Positions 32,139 through 40,946 of a DNA stretch of 47,282 nucleotides are shown here, in pieces; the first letter of the stretch is position 1; every line of letters begins with the position of its first letter. A program made the translations under genes and the position numbers. The stretch spans positions 1 to 47,282 of the forward strand of contig NZ_JWJE02000031.1 in assembly GCF_000812025.2 (NCBI RefSeq), given 5' to 3'. This DNA is from Bacillus thermotolerans (GTDB lineage Bacteria > Bacillota > Bacilli > Bacillales > Domibacillaceae). Below the pieces are notes generated by a model that saw only the letters and a list, made by a program, of their open reading frames with translations, did no database searches and was not told where the DNA came from.

Positions 32139-32624
32139 ATGAGTAAATCAGCTAAAATGACCATCGAGTTTTTCACTGGATATGTATTATTGATGGCCTC
32201 TTTGATTAGTACAGCCCTATTTGCAGATATCGATCAAACAACCTCCCCCATTCACACCACTGAATCGAGCCCTACATTTAAAGAAGAGTTCATGGAGCAT
32301 GAACGCAAAGCGGAAGAAAAAAAGAATCAAGAACAGGAGCCATTATTTCACGTATCCGATGAATTCGCTATGACGGCCGTTACAGCCGGGGCTATAGCGG
32401 ACATCGTGATTGCGATTCTATGGGCTAGAAAGGAGAATCGGAGGTTAAAGGGAGAAGAAATCCCCAGCAAAAAAAGATGGCGGGATACGAAATTATTTTG
32501 GAATATAGTCGCTATGGGGGTGATCCAGCCGAAAAATAGTCAATACTCCATCAATTGGCTGAACCTGATTAGTGTCACCATCCTTCTCCACGTTTTGTTT
32601 TATCTATTATTTACGAAAAATTAA
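32139..32624 (+). CDS. Hypothetical membrane protein
   Basis: The 161-residue protein has predicted membrane segments at about 9-29, 79-95 and 138-158, the first followed by an acidic and Lys-rich extracellular or cytoplasmic stretch (EEFMEHERKAEEKKNQEQE). The middle loop is basic (RKENRRLKGEEIPSKKRWR), which predicts it faces the cytoplasm. I recognise no family. AGGTG lies ahead of ATG 32139. It stands alone between the IclR terminator and a convergent MEDS-domain gene. Confidence 0.65.
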   Translation: MSKSAKMTIEFFTGYVLLMASLISTALFADIDQTTSPIHTTESSPTFKEEFMEHERKAEEKKNQEQEPLFHVSDEFAMTAVTAGAIADIVIAILWARKENRRLKGEEIPSKKRWRDTKLFWNIVAMGVIQPKNSQYSINWLNLISVTILLHVLFYLLFTKN

Positions 32625-32670
32625 AACTTCTTTAATCATCGAGTGCTTTAATGAAATAAGAGCGAATCTC

Positions 32671-32702
32671 AAAAACAACAGCTTGGGCATCCCCAAGCTG
32701 TT
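32671..32702 (-). terminator. Rho-independent terminator of the MEDS-domain gene
   Basis: AACAGCTTGGG and CCCAAGCTGTT (32677-32687 and 32692-32702) form a perfect 11-bp stem with a 4-base loop. On the minus strand GTTTTTG follows; on the plus strand there is no T run. Confidence 0.85.
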
Positions 32703-32743
32703 TGGTGCGCTCATTATCTTATTCAGCCTGCCGCCTCTCTTCT

Positions 32744-33307
32744 TTAGCTTTGTTTCAAATTGACCGCTTCATGATCTGTCAGCACGATCCCGTGGCAATT
32801 GATTAACCGTTCCTTTAAGGAATCAGGCGTTCGCCCGGCATGATACGCACATACGGAAATAATCCCTTTTTCATTGGTTATGTTGTCCACTTCTTTTTCA
32901 TATTCCTCGATGTACTGATGTATTTCTTCATTTTCTCCCCATTCGATCAGTCCCCAGGTGCACACCGATGCCCCTTCTTCTAGAAGCGGTTCGGTGTTTT
33001 CTAAGAAATTCTGAACAATCGTTTGAGGATTAAAGCTCTTATTAAAGTAATAAAAGTCATAATTATTTATGCAGTGCAAGAACCCTCGTTCTTTCTCATT
33101 GAGTTCTTTTTCTAACCGCCTGTTTATGAGAAGCATATTTCGATCATTTTCGAGAAGTAAAATGTGGTCACCGTTCCTTATCCCCGTAACGATAAAGGAA
33201 ACGACGTTGTTGATGTAAGTGATTTCATTATCGTAGAAATAACAAACATGTCCACTGTTCCCTTTTTTCAAATCCTTCATTATCTCTACAATTGCCTTGC
33301 TCACCAT
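32744..33307 (-). CDS. MEDS-domain sensory protein
   Basis: The 187-residue protein fits the MEDS (DcmR-type methanogen/methylotroph sensory) domain: GHVCYFYDNE near residue 19, GDHILLLEND, a central FLHCINNYDFYYF and a C-terminal CAYHAGRTPDSLKERLINCHG. The domain is a stand-alone RecA-like sensory module in many Bacillaceae and is thought to bind a small ligand. No HTH or kinase partner is adjacent, so its output is unknown. ATG start with GGGAGGAG; monocistronic with its own terminator. Confidence 0.78.
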   Translation of the reverse strand: MVSKAIVEIMKDLKKGNSGHVCYFYDNEITYINNVVSFIVTGIRNGDHILLLENDRNMLLINRRLEKELNEKERGFLHCINNYDFYYFNKSFNPQTIVQNFLENTEPLLEEGASVCTWGLIEWGENEEIHQYIEEYEKEVDNITNEKGIISVCAYHAGRTPDSLKERLINCHGIVLTDHEAVNLKQS

Positions 33308-33460
33308 AACTCCTCCCTATGTATTGTTGCCTATCTGTGCAAAAAACTGTATATCATACCTTTATTTTTCTAGCCCGTCTCCTTTGGGAATGGCCGTTCG
33401 TCGTAATATGCGTCTCATAGTACAATAATTATACGTTTTTGTATATCCTGAATCCACATA

Positions 33461-33491
33461 AAAAAGTACACCACGCTCACTCGTGATGTAC
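33461..33491 (-). terminator. Rho-independent terminator of the btu operon
   Basis: On the minus strand GTACATCACG and CGTGGTGTAC (33482-33491 and 33466-33475) pair with one T-G or T-C discontinuity and a 6-base loop and are followed by TTTTTT. Confidence 0.85.
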
Positions 33492-33553
33492 CCTTTTCAT
33501 ATATGTGCCGCATTGCTTGTCTTTCATGTGACAAAGCAGGGTTCGATGGTTCC

Positions 33554-34543
33554 TTATTCAAACCTCTCAGGATAAAAGCCCTTCGCCAATTCCTCAATCG
33601 CTATCGGCCCTCTAACCCCTTCAGCGGCTGCGGACAGCGGCAAAACGATAAAGCGTTCTTCCTTAATCGCCGTCACCCCGCGAAGCGCCGGGTGGTTGAG
33701 CAGGAAGTTCTTCTTCTGTTCAAGCGTCGTATCTCCGTAATCAATAATCACGATCACTTCAGGGTCGCGCTTTACGACCTCTTCCCAGGAAGCGCTCGCC
33801 CATCCTTTTTCAATCTCACGAAAGATGTTCTCACCGCCGGCTAACGTGATCATTTCATTCAAAAAGTTCTGCCCCGCGGTAAACGGCTCCTTCTCTCCGC
33901 TGTCATAGACGAACACACGGACCGGCTCTTCTACATCCTTCACTTTGGAATGGATTGCGTCCATTTTCTCCTGCATCTCACGGGTTAACGCTTCTGCCTT
34001 CTCCTCTACACGGAAGATGCGCCCGATATTTTGAATGTCGGCAAACACATCGTCCATCGTGGGCGCATTCGTGTTTGAGGAGGCTTGCGTGTACGCTTGG
34101 ATACCGAGCTGCTCCAGCTCCTCTACGGAACCGAGCGCTTGATCAGCAAACGCGCTTTTCCAGCCGGCGTAAACAAAATCCGGCTCCGCACCTAAAAAGA
34201 CCTCCTGGCTAGGGTACTGCTCGGACAGCACCGGCACCTTTTCATACGCTTCTTTCAGCGCCGGAAGAATGTCGTCATCTAAATACGCCGTTCCTACCAT
34301 AGAATCCTCCAAGCCAAGCGCCAGCATAATTTCCGTCGCATGCTGGTTTAAGCTGACCGCTCGCTGCGGCGCTTCCTCAAAGACAATCGTACGTCCCATA
34401 TTTTCAATCGTGACGGGTTCCGTCTTTTCCCCGCTCGCCTTGGCGTTCGTTTCCTCTGGCGCTCCTGTCTCACCGCAAGCGGCCAGGATCCCTATCATAA
34501 GAATGATCATACTTACCAATACACGGTTCTTTACCTTTGTCAT
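33554..34543 (-). CDS. btuF: BtuF-type vitamin B12 substrate-binding lipoprotein
   Basis: The 329-residue protein has a lipoprotein signal MTKVKNRVLVSMIILMIG with lipobox LAAC (Cys23), then a periplasmic-binding fold of the FhuD/BtuF class: VSLNQHATEIMLALGLED near the start of the mature domain, AEPDFVYAGW, and RDPEVIVIID in the second lobe. On sequence alone it could bind an iron siderophore. The cobalamin riboswitch ahead of the operon makes B12 or another corrinoid the likely ligand. It is last in the operon, 45 bases after the ATPase gene. Confidence 0.88.
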   Translation of the reverse strand: MTKVKNRVLVSMIILMIGILAACGETGAPEETNAKASGEKTEPVTIENMGRTIVFEEAPQRAVSLNQHATEIMLALGLEDSMVGTAYLDDDILPALKEAYEKVPVLSEQYPSQEVFLGAEPDFVYAGWKSAFADQALGSVEELEQLGIQAYTQASSNTNAPTMDDVFADIQNIGRIFRVEEKAEALTREMQEKMDAIHSKVKDVEEPVRVFVYDSGEKEPFTAGQNFLNEMITLAGGENIFREIEKGWASASWEEVVKRDPEVIVIIDYGDTTLEQKKNFLLNHPALRGVTAIKEERFIVLPLSAAAEGVRGPIAIEELAKGFYPERFE

Positions 34544-34588
34544 CTCTGTTCCCCTGTTTCTTTATATTTTTTTATACCACTCATCCAC

Positions 34589-35389
34589 TTACCGGGAAGC
34601 CGCCAGCTCCGGACGACTCACTAGGCCGTCTGGCAAATACGTAATGTGCACCTTGTTCGTCACCGGATGGATCATCACATCCGCTTCCACCTGAAACACC
34701 CTTCTCAGCATCCCTTTCGTCAGCACGTCCAAGGGCTTGCCGGCCTCGACGATCTCGCCTTGATTCATCACATAGATAAAGTCGCAATAGTAAGCCGCGA
34801 TATTCAAGTCATGCAGCGCCGCCGCGACTGTGACGTTCAATTCCCGGGCGAGATTTAAGATTTGCAGCTGATGGTGAATATCGAGGTGGTTCGTCGGCTC
34901 GTCCAGCACGAGCACCTTCGCTTCCTGCGCAAGGGCGCGGGCGATCATGACCCGCTGCTTCTCCCCGCCTGATAAGGAGGAAAATGTCGTATGCACATAC
35001 TTCGCCATTCCTACCTTCTCCAGGCACTCATATACAATGTCACGGTCCTTCCGTGAATCCGCTTCAAGAAATTTCTTATGAGGGGTGCGCCCCATCGACA
35101 CGATTTCCGCTACGTCAAAGTCGAATAACGACGGTGTGTCCTGGCTGACGACCGCGACGTTCTGTGCCACCTTCCGGGATGGCAGCTTGAAGATGTCCTT
35201 GCCTTCGAGCTCAATCACCCCTGCATCCGGCTTTAGTACGCGGTATATATTTTTCAAAAGAGTCGACTTCCCGCTCCCGTTCGGCCCGATGATGCCGACG
35301 AATTCCCCTGAATGAACCCTCAACTCAATGTCCTTCAAAATCTCCCGGCCGCCGATACAGCTAGTTACGTTTTTTACGGATATGTTCAT
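34589..35389 (-). CDS. btuD: BtuD-type ABC transporter ATPase
   Basis: The ATPase has Walker A GPNGSGKST, Q-loop VVSQDTP, signature LSGGEKQR, Walker B VLVLDEPT and an H-loop in LHDLN. The C-terminal region holds an extra 30-40 residue segment as in FecE/BtuD-like proteins. ATG 35389 (266 residues), with GGAGGCG about nine bases upstream, directly follows the permease stop and is preferred to a longer in-frame start at 35407 that overlaps it. It powers B12 import with BtuC and BtuF. Confidence 0.92.
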   Translation of the reverse strand: MNISVKNVTSCIGGREILKDIELRVHSGEFVGIIGPNGSGKSTLLKNIYRVLKPDAGVIELEGKDIFKLPSRKVAQNVAVVSQDTPSLFDFDVAEIVSMGRTPHKKFLEADSRKDRDIVYECLEKVGMAKYVHTTFSSLSGGEKQRVMIARALAQEAKVLVLDEPTNHLDIHHQLQILNLARELNVTVAAALHDLNIAAYYCDFIYVMNQGEIVEAGKPLDVLTKGMLRRVFQVEADVMIHPVTNKVHITYLPDGLVSRPELAASR

Positions 35390-35390
35390 T

Positions 35391-36482
35391 TTACTTCTCG
35401 CCTCCAAACGAATACGCGCTTCTTCTTAATAACCATAGGAAAAAGGGGCCTCCGCAAAGCGCGGTCACAATACCGATCGGCATTTCCTCAGGCGAAATGA
35501 CGGTTCTCGCGCATATATCCGCCCATACGAGGAAAATGGCCCCGACGAGCGCACTGATCGGCAGCACGGTCCGGTGATCCGACCCCATCACTAAACGGAC
35601 AATATGCGGCACCATTAATCCGACAAACCCGATCGAGCCGCATACCGACACGATCACGCCTGTGAGCAGCGCCGTCACGACAATTAACAGCTTCCGAAAG
35701 TGCTCCAGACGAATGCCTAATGTGACGGCAGCCTCTTCTCCCATTAACAAAATGTTCAAGGAGCGGTACTGGGACCATAAGAAAAGAAACCCGATGAGCG
35801 TGACAGCGGCAGGAATCGGGATGAACGTCCATTTCGCTCCAGATAAGCTCCCCATCATCCAAAACATTGCCGTTTTAATGCCTTCCTCCTGCGGGGCGGA
35901 GATCACGATAAAGCTGGTTACCGCTGAAAGAATCATAGAAACGGCGATCCCTGCCAATAAGAGCCTTACCGTTGAAATCTTGCCGCCGACCTGGGCAAGG
36001 AAGAATACGAGAATCATAGACAGCAATGAGCCTAAAAAAGCGGCCGTAACGAGCGCGTATGGCCCAAAGATCGAAAACGCGCCAAAAAGAATGACGAGTG
36101 TGGCCCCAACCGATGCCCCCGAGGAGACACCTAATATGTAAGGGTCCGCTAAAGAATTTCGTACGAGCGCCTGGATCGCGGTGCCGATCACGGCTAACCC
36201 GGCCCCTGCGATGATCGCGAGCAGTACCCTCGGAAAGCGCAGGTTCCATACAATGTTCTCCTCTGCCACCGACCAGTCCGGCGTGATGAACGCTTCCAGA
36301 GGAAGAGTTTTAGACAGCGCAATCTCCCACACCGTTACGGGATGAATCGGCACGGGGCCGATCATGATTGACAGTGTCATCGATGCCGCCAACACTGCCA
36401 GAAGCAGCACAGCCGCCGTATACAGAGACACTTTTTTTCGTACCGTTATGTGTTCTTTTTCTACCGCCAGCTGTTTGTCCAT
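35391..36482 (-). CDS. btuC: BtuC/FecCD-type ABC transporter permease
   Basis: The 363-residue protein has about ten membrane segments and FecCD motifs: RFPRVLLAIIAGAGLAVIGTAIQALVRN-type N-terminal signature and GFVGLMVPHIVRLVMGSDHR near the C-terminal third, which couples to the ATPase. It is the first gene of the transporter operon, behind the cobalamin riboswitch and terminator. ATG 36482 has AAAGG close by and GAGGTG further up. An iron-siderophore role is the alternative, but the riboswitch argues for B12. Confidence 0.92.
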   Translation of the reverse strand: MDKQLAVEKEHITVRKKVSLYTAAVLLLAVLAASMTLSIMIGPVPIHPVTVWEIALSKTLPLEAFITPDWSVAEENIVWNLRFPRVLLAIIAGAGLAVIGTAIQALVRNSLADPYILGVSSGASVGATLVILFGAFSIFGPYALVTAAFLGSLLSMILVFFLAQVGGKISTVRLLLAGIAVSMILSAVTSFIVISAPQEEGIKTAMFWMMGSLSGAKWTFIPIPAAVTLIGFLFLWSQYRSLNILLMGEEAAVTLGIRLEHFRKLLIVVTALLTGVIVSVCGSIGFVGLMVPHIVRLVMGSDHRTVLPISALVGAIFLVWADICARTVISPEEMPIGIVTALCGGPFFLWLLRRSAYSFGGEK

Positions 36483-36577
36483 ATGCCTTTGTCATCACCT
36501 CTTATTAAAGGCCGTAAGCCTTCCATATAAAACTTCATACTCGAAACGGGTGAATAGAAAACGAAAAAACAGCCAAT

Positions 36578-36612
36578 AAAAAAAGCACTTAAACCCGTGA
36601 GAGCTTAAATGC
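36578..36612 (-). terminator. Terminator downstream of the cobalamin aptamer (expression platform)
   Basis: On the minus strand GCATTTAAGCTC and GGGTTTAAGTGC form a 12-bp stem (three wobbles) with loop TCAC and a run of seven T. It lies 93 bases after the aptamer and about 95 before btuC, which suits B12-induced transcription termination. Confidence 0.85.
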
Positions 36613-36705
36613 TTACCTTAAAGAGCAGACGCCTGTATGTAAAAGTGCGGCTATTGATCCTTTCCGTAAACACCTCCCTATATCCCGTAGTTCGATTCGT
36701 GTTTT

Positions 36706-36885
36706 GTTAAACAGGCAGGTCTCCTGACTTATCTTCCTTGCTGCCTGCGCCTTCCCGCTTTTGTCATAAAAGCAGTGGCATTCCGCAGGCCGCTCCGAAT
36801 TACAGTGGCGGGAACCGTGTCGGATTTGCACCGACTTCCCTTTTAAGCTATCTATCTGTATCGATAGGCATAGCACCTGTTTAAC
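36706..36885 (-). promoter_or_regulatory. Cobalamin (AdoCbl-type) riboswitch aptamer
   Basis: Reading the minus strand: P1 arm GTTAAACAGG (36885-36876), GGTGC, then AAAAGGGAA, the GTGCAAATCCGACACGGT core, the B12 box CCCGCCACTGTAA, and GTCAGGAGACCTGCC near the 3' end, closed by CCTGTTTAAC (36715-36706). P1 is a perfect 10-bp helix. All conserved blocks are present in order. High B12 should fold the aptamer and favour the terminator at 36578-36612, switching off btuCDF. Confidence 0.97.
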
Positions 36886-36903
36886 CCGTATGAAGTTTCT
36901 TCC

Positions 36904-36933
36904 ATCTTACCATAGGCCCATGCTGGCGTTCAA
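36904..36933 (-). promoter_or_regulatory. Sigma-A promoter for the riboswitch-btu transcript
   Basis: The minus strand has TTGAAC (36933-36928) and TAAGAT (36909-36904) separated by 18 bases, about 20 bases before the aptamer. The boxes are imperfect, so the call is moderate. Confidence 0.5.
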
Positions 36934-36974
36934 TCACCAATCTCGCCTATCGGCAAAGCCGATTACTCTTGTTG

Positions 36975-37058
36975 ATTGGAACGGAAGACGCGCAGACTCC
37001 CGCAGGCTCACCGCCCGCCCCGCGGAAAGCGAAGCGTCTGGAGTGGAAATGGGCAGCC
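36975..37058. repeat. Bacillus-type dispersed intergenic repeat, probably shortened copy
   Basis: The stretch combines TTGGAACGGAAGACGC, GACTCCCGCAGG, GCTCACCGCCCGCCCCGCGG, AAAGCGAAGCGTCTGG and GTGGAAATGGGCAG. These blocks resemble the imperfect inverted repeats scattered between genes in many Bacillaceae genomes, as I recall them. GACGC and GCGTC at the ends can pair. The copy seems to lack part of the usual middle. It is GC-rich relative to the flanks and does not code for a protein I recognise. Confidence 0.55.
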
Positions 37059-37074
37059 CCCGCTTGAAAACAAC

Positions 37075-37422
37075 TTACACTCTATTTAAATGTGTATCTT
37101 TAAAATGAGTGGAATATTTAAGCCCGTAACCAATGGCCCGATCCATCCCGATATGAGCTGACCAAATTAACCCGACGGCCAGCACCAATGGATACGATAG
37201 GAGTAAACCTACTATTACCATAGTAATCGGTAAACTATAAGTATGAAACATATTATAGCATTTCGCTCCAACTTGATTGTTAACTAAATACCCGATCATT
37301 GAAATATCAGGCGCTAACAATAATAGGAAAAACATCCCCCAGCTGTACTCATTCACAGCATAAAGATATACACTTAACACTAAAACGGCCAGCCCTTCCG
37401 TGTGTAGCATCATTTTATTCAT
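37075..37422 (-). CDS. DUF4260 family membrane protein
   Basis: The 115-residue protein has four membrane segments and the DUF4260 pattern: LLLLAPDISMIGYLVN, GAKCYNMFHTYSLP and the C-terminal WSAHIGMDRAIGYGLKY. The conserved His, Asp and Tyr residues in the loops (HTYS, AHIGMDR) are typical of the family, whose function is unknown. It is a single gene with no strong ribosome binding site visible; ATG at 37422. Confidence 0.85.
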   Translation of the reverse strand: MNKMMLHTEGLAVLVLSVYLYAVNEYSWGMFFLLLLAPDISMIGYLVNNQVGAKCYNMFHTYSLPITMVIVGLLLSYPLVLAVGLIWSAHIGMDRAIGYGLKYSTHFKDTHLNRV

Positions 37423-37552
37423 CTCTGTTTCCCCTCACGTTTCCATGTCATGTGTAAATAGTTGGTTACATAAACTACATCTTCTTTATTAGATATTACG
37501 GCTCCGTTCGTTAAAGAACGGAACTTCCATAATATTTCGGAATACCAAATGG

Positions 37553-37621
37553 CAAATAAAATAGCACCCTATTTGGCACGATGACAATATCCATTGTCAA
37601 GGTGTTAATCAGGGTGCTATT
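37553..37621 (-). terminator. Nested stem-loop terminator downstream of the AI-2E permease gene
   Basis: AATAGCACCCT (37560-37570) and AGGGTGCTATT (37611-37621) form an 11-bp perfect stem around a second hairpin, GACAAT-ATCC-ATTGTC (37583-37598). On the minus strand the outer stem is followed by TTTATTTG, so it can end the transcript of the permease gene. Confidence 0.65.
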
Positions 37622-37699
37622 GGCTAGGCTATTTACACTGTTTCTCCACAAAAACGGAACGACTTACGCGTAACCTGCGGCTGGCTTCTCTTCCTCTCG

Positions 37700-38731
37700 C
37701 TAAATCTTCCATTTGCTTTTAATAATGCCGGCTTCTCTTAGCGTGTCATACACAATCACGAGTGCCGGTCCGACAAAGAAGCCGATAAAGCCGAGGATTT
37801 TGAACCCGACAAACAAGCTGACGAGCGCCGCGAGCGGCGAAATTCCCATGTTGCTTGAGTAGACCTTTGGCTCCAGCGTTCGGCGAACGACCGTGATCAC
37901 GATGAACAGGATAATTAACCCGATCCCCAGAAACTGATTGTCCTGGAAGAAGCTGAAGACCGCCCACGGCACAAGCACCGAGCCCGTGCCGAGAATCGGG
38001 AGAATATCGACAAACACAATGACGATCGACAGGAGCGCCGCATACGGCACCTGCAAAATCAACAAGCCAACAAAGGCCATAACGAAAGTGGCGACACTTA
38101 AGAAAATTTGCGCTTTAATAAAGCCGACCCCTGCCCGGTTTAATTGGGAGGTGACTAAATAAATCTTCTCCTTCGTCGCTTCCCGCAGGTGACGCTCCGC
38201 CTTGATCCGTAATCGGGACAGCTCCAGGCTGAACAGGAACACAGCGATTAAGTACACGAGAAACTCGATCAAAAAGCCCGGAATCGCCGCCGCAAGGCCA
38301 AACAGCCACTCGACGAGTCCTTGAAGCATTTGTGTCGCTGACTGGAGCGTATCCTCGAGTGTCTGCTCGAACGATTCAAACACATCAATCGGCAAGGATT
38401 TAAAGTATTGCTCAGAATCTCGAATAAATTGCTTCAGCGACTGTTCATAGAAATTGTTCGCAAACGCCGGGGCCTTTTGTGCCAGCGATACGACCTGGCT
38501 GACGAACAGCTGCACGACAAACCAGACAAACAGCAAAATAAACAGCACATACAGAATGAACGTGACAAGCACGGCACGGAACCGCGGCCATTTAAACCGC
38601 GTCATGAACCATTTTACGGAGTTCTCCAGCAAAATAGCGGTAACCAGTGCCAGCACGAACGGCAAGGAATACGGGAGTAAGAAAATAATGAGTAAAACTA
38701 AAACAAGAATCGTAAACCATCTTTTGATCAT
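37700..38731 (-). CDS. AI-2E family transporter (YtvI/YdbI-like permease)
   Basis: The 343-residue protein has about eight membrane segments arranged as in the AI-2E family: two N-terminal hairpins, an amphipathic region (about 80-140), then LNRAGVGFIKAQIFLSVATFVMAFVGLL, VDILPILGTGSVLVPWA and the C-terminal EPKVYSSNMGISPLAALVSLFVGFKILGFIGFFVGP motif. Members export or move small molecules; in Bacillus several are linked to sporulation membranes (YtvI) or sodium/proton exchange. Which subgroup this belongs to is not certain. It is a single gene convergent with nothing close by. Confidence 0.85.
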   Translation of the reverse strand: MIKRWFTILVLVLLIIFLLPYSLPFVLALVTAILLENSVKWFMTRFKWPRFRAVLVTFILYVLFILLFVWFVVQLFVSQVVSLAQKAPAFANNFYEQSLKQFIRDSEQYFKSLPIDVFESFEQTLEDTLQSATQMLQGLVEWLFGLAAAIPGFLIEFLVYLIAVFLFSLELSRLRIKAERHLREATKEKIYLVTSQLNRAGVGFIKAQIFLSVATFVMAFVGLLILQVPYAALLSIVIVFVDILPILGTGSVLVPWAVFSFFQDNQFLGIGLIILFIVITVVRRTLEPKVYSSNMGISPLAALVSLFVGFKILGFIGFFVGPALVIVYDTLREAGIIKSKWKI

Positions 38732-38898
38732 CTTTTCATCGTCGGCTCCTCATTCACAACTTATAAATATGTAATAGTTCTATCATAAACTATTTCTCTT
38801 CTTAAAGCACTTCTTATCTCTGCAGAAAAGTGGAAAATTTCTAAGGTGAGTGGTATGATGGACTATTATTTCAACTGATTGACAAAGAGGTGTACAAT

Positions 38899-39441
38899 AT
38901 GACAAATCATATAGAAAAAGCGACATTTGCCGGCGGCTGCTTCTGGTGCATGGTAAAGCCATTTGACCAGTGGGACGGCGTCCACAGCGTGGTATCCGGC
39001 TATACAGGGGGACACGTGGAAAACCCGACGTACGAGCAGGTGAAATCCGGAACGACCGGCCACATGGAGTCAGTAGAGATTACATATGATCCTTCTCTCA
39101 TTTCTTACCAAACCATCTTAGATTTATACTGGCCGCAAATTGATCCGACCGATGACGGCGGACAATTCCATGACCGCGGCGACTCGTACCGGACGGCGAT
39201 CTTCTACCATACGCCCGAGCAAAAGGAGCTGGCGGAAGCATCAAAGAAAGCGATTGAAGACAGCGGACGGTTCAATAAACCAATTGTGACCCGCATCCTG
39301 CCAGCGTCCACTTTCTATCCGGCAGAGGAAGAGCATCAGGACTTCTATAAGAAGCAGCCGGAGTATTATAAAAAAGACCGCGAGAAATCGGGCCGTGATG
39401 AATTTATTGAAACTCACTGGACCGGTGAGCGTGGCAACTAA
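38899..39441 (+). CDS. msrA: Peptide methionine sulfoxide reductase MsrA
   Basis: The 180-residue protein has the active-site GGCFWC near the N terminus (C14, C17), [25 protein letters not shown] and [11 protein letters not shown], all typical of MsrA. It reduces methionine-S-sulfoxide in proteins using thioredoxin. The ATG at 38899 has GAGGTG six bases upstream; an in-frame GTG at 38890 lies within that ribosome site. No MsrB gene or fusion follows. Confidence 0.96.
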   Translation: MTNHIEKATFAGGCFWCMVKPFDQWDGVHSVVSGYTGGHVENPTYEQVKSGTTGHMESVEITYDPSLISYQTILDLYWPQIDPTDDGGQFHDRGDSYRTAIFYHTPEQKELAEASKKAIEDSGRFNKPIVTRILPASTFYPAEEEHQDFYKKQPEYYKKDREKSGRDEFIETHWTGERGN

Positions 39442-39494
39442 TTTCCCTGAATGATATGATAATAACAGCATCAAAGACAGGGAGATAAATAGCT

Positions 39495-40922
39495 ATGGCA
39501 TCTAAATTAACGAAATCTGAACATGTCATTCAATCGATAAAAAACTACATCGCGAGCGGTGAATGGCCGATGGGGAGCAAGATCCCGAGCCAGCGCAAAC
39601 TCGCGGAAATGTTCTCGGTCAACCGCTCCACGATCGTCGCGGCGCTTGAAGAGCTGAAAAAAGAAGGCTTGATTGAAGGCGTCATGGGCAAAGGCACGAT
39701 CGTCGTCAACAACACGTGGGCGCTGCTTGCGGCAAGCCCGCCGTCTGACGTGGACAAGCAGGCGGCCTTTACCCCGCCGAAGCCGCCCTCTGCCCCGGCG
39801 GTCGAGATCGAGGAAAAGAAAAAGCCGGAGAAGTTCATTGATTTAGGCAAAGGCGAGCTCGCCCAGGACATTTTCCCGGTCGATAACATGCAGCAGGTGA
39901 TGATGCGCCTTGCGGAGAGCTTAGAGCCGTTCGGGTACGAACAGCCGAAAGGGTACTTGCCGCTCCGGGAAGCGATCAGCGGCTACATGAAGAAGCAAGG
40001 AACGGACGTCTCCCCTGATTCGATCCTGATCGTCTCCGGCGCCCTGCAAGGCCTGCAGCTGATTGCGGCCGGCCTTCTGCATAGAGGCTCGTCCGTCCTG
40101 TTAGAACAGCCCTCTTACCTGTATTCCCTTCAGGTGTTCCAGTCAGCCGGCATGAGTCTTTCCGGCCTGCCGATCGATGAGGAAGGATTGAAGACCGACG
40201 CGCTCGCGAAGAAAAAAGCAAGCGGCCCGTCGTCGATTCTCTACACGATCCCGTGCTTCCATAACCCGACCGGCACGCTGATGAGTGAAGACCGGCGAAA
40301 GGAGCTGCTTTCGATTTGTCAGGAGAAGCGCCTGCCGATCATTGAAGACGATATTTTCCGGGAGCTCTGGCTCGACGCCCCTCCCCCGCCGACTCTGCAG
40401 TCATTAGATGAAAGCGGACGGGTGTTATACATCGGCAGCTTCTCGAAAACACTGACGCCAGGTCTCCGTATTGGCTGGATCGCTGGACCGGAACAAGTGA
40501 TTGATAAGCTCGCTGAGATCAAAATGCAGACGGACTACGGCTCGAGCTCGCTGTCCCAGCTTGTGGCGGCAGAATGGATTTCAAGCGGCTTGTATGAAAA
40601 CCACTTGTCCTTTATCCGCGAAGAGCTCAAGAAACGGCGGGCTGCGGCTATTGATGCGCTCAACAAGTATATGAGCGACCTCGCGGAATGGGACGTGCCT
40701 ACCGGCGGCTTTTTCATGTGGCTGCGGCTGAAAAATGGCGTGCGCATTCATAACCTGTACGAGCGGGCATACGAGGCCGGCGTCATTTTGAACCCGGGCA
40801 GCATTTATACGAACCAGTCCGTCCCGGCGCTCCGCCTCTCCTACGGCTATGCGACGACCGAGGATTTCGAGGAAGGCATTGAGAAGCTGCGAGACATCAT
40901 TCTAGAGAGCTTAAACGAGTAA
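39495..40922 (+). CDS. MocR-type regulator (GntR HTH plus class I aminotransferase domain)
   Basis: The 475-residue protein has an N-terminal GntR-type winged helix (about 10-70, PSQRKLAEMFSVNRSTIV), a linker, and a fold-type I PLP aminotransferase-like domain with N257, D285 and the PLP lysine K318 in SFSKTLTPGLRIGW. Such fusions (GabR, PdxR, MocR) bind PLP or amines and control vitamin B6, amine or amino acid genes. Nothing beside it identifies its regulon. GGGAGATAA lies upstream of ATG 39495. Confidence 0.92.
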   Translation: MASKLTKSEHVIQSIKNYIASGEWPMGSKIPSQRKLAEMFSVNRSTIVAALEELKKEGLIEGVMGKGTIVVNNTWALLAASPPSDVDKQAAFTPPKPPSAPAVEIEEKKKPEKFIDLGKGELAQDIFPVDNMQQVMMRLAESLEPFGYEQPKGYLPLREAISGYMKKQGTDVSPDSILIVSGALQGLQLIAAGLLHRGSSVLLEQPSYLYSLQVFQSAGMSLSGLPIDEEGLKTDALAKKKASGPSSILYTIPCFHNPTGTLMSEDRRKELLSICQEKRLPIIEDDIFRELWLDAPPPPTLQSLDESGRVLYIGSFSKTLTPGLRIGWIAGPEQVIDKLAEIKMQTDYGSSSLSQLVAAEWISSGLYENHLSFIREELKKRRAAAIDALNKYMSDLAEWDVPTGGFFMWLRLKNGVRIHNLYERAYEAGVILNPGSIYTNQSVPALRLSYGYATTEDFEEGIEKLRDIILESLNE

Positions 40923-40946
40923 ACCATTAAAAAACAGGTGATATGA

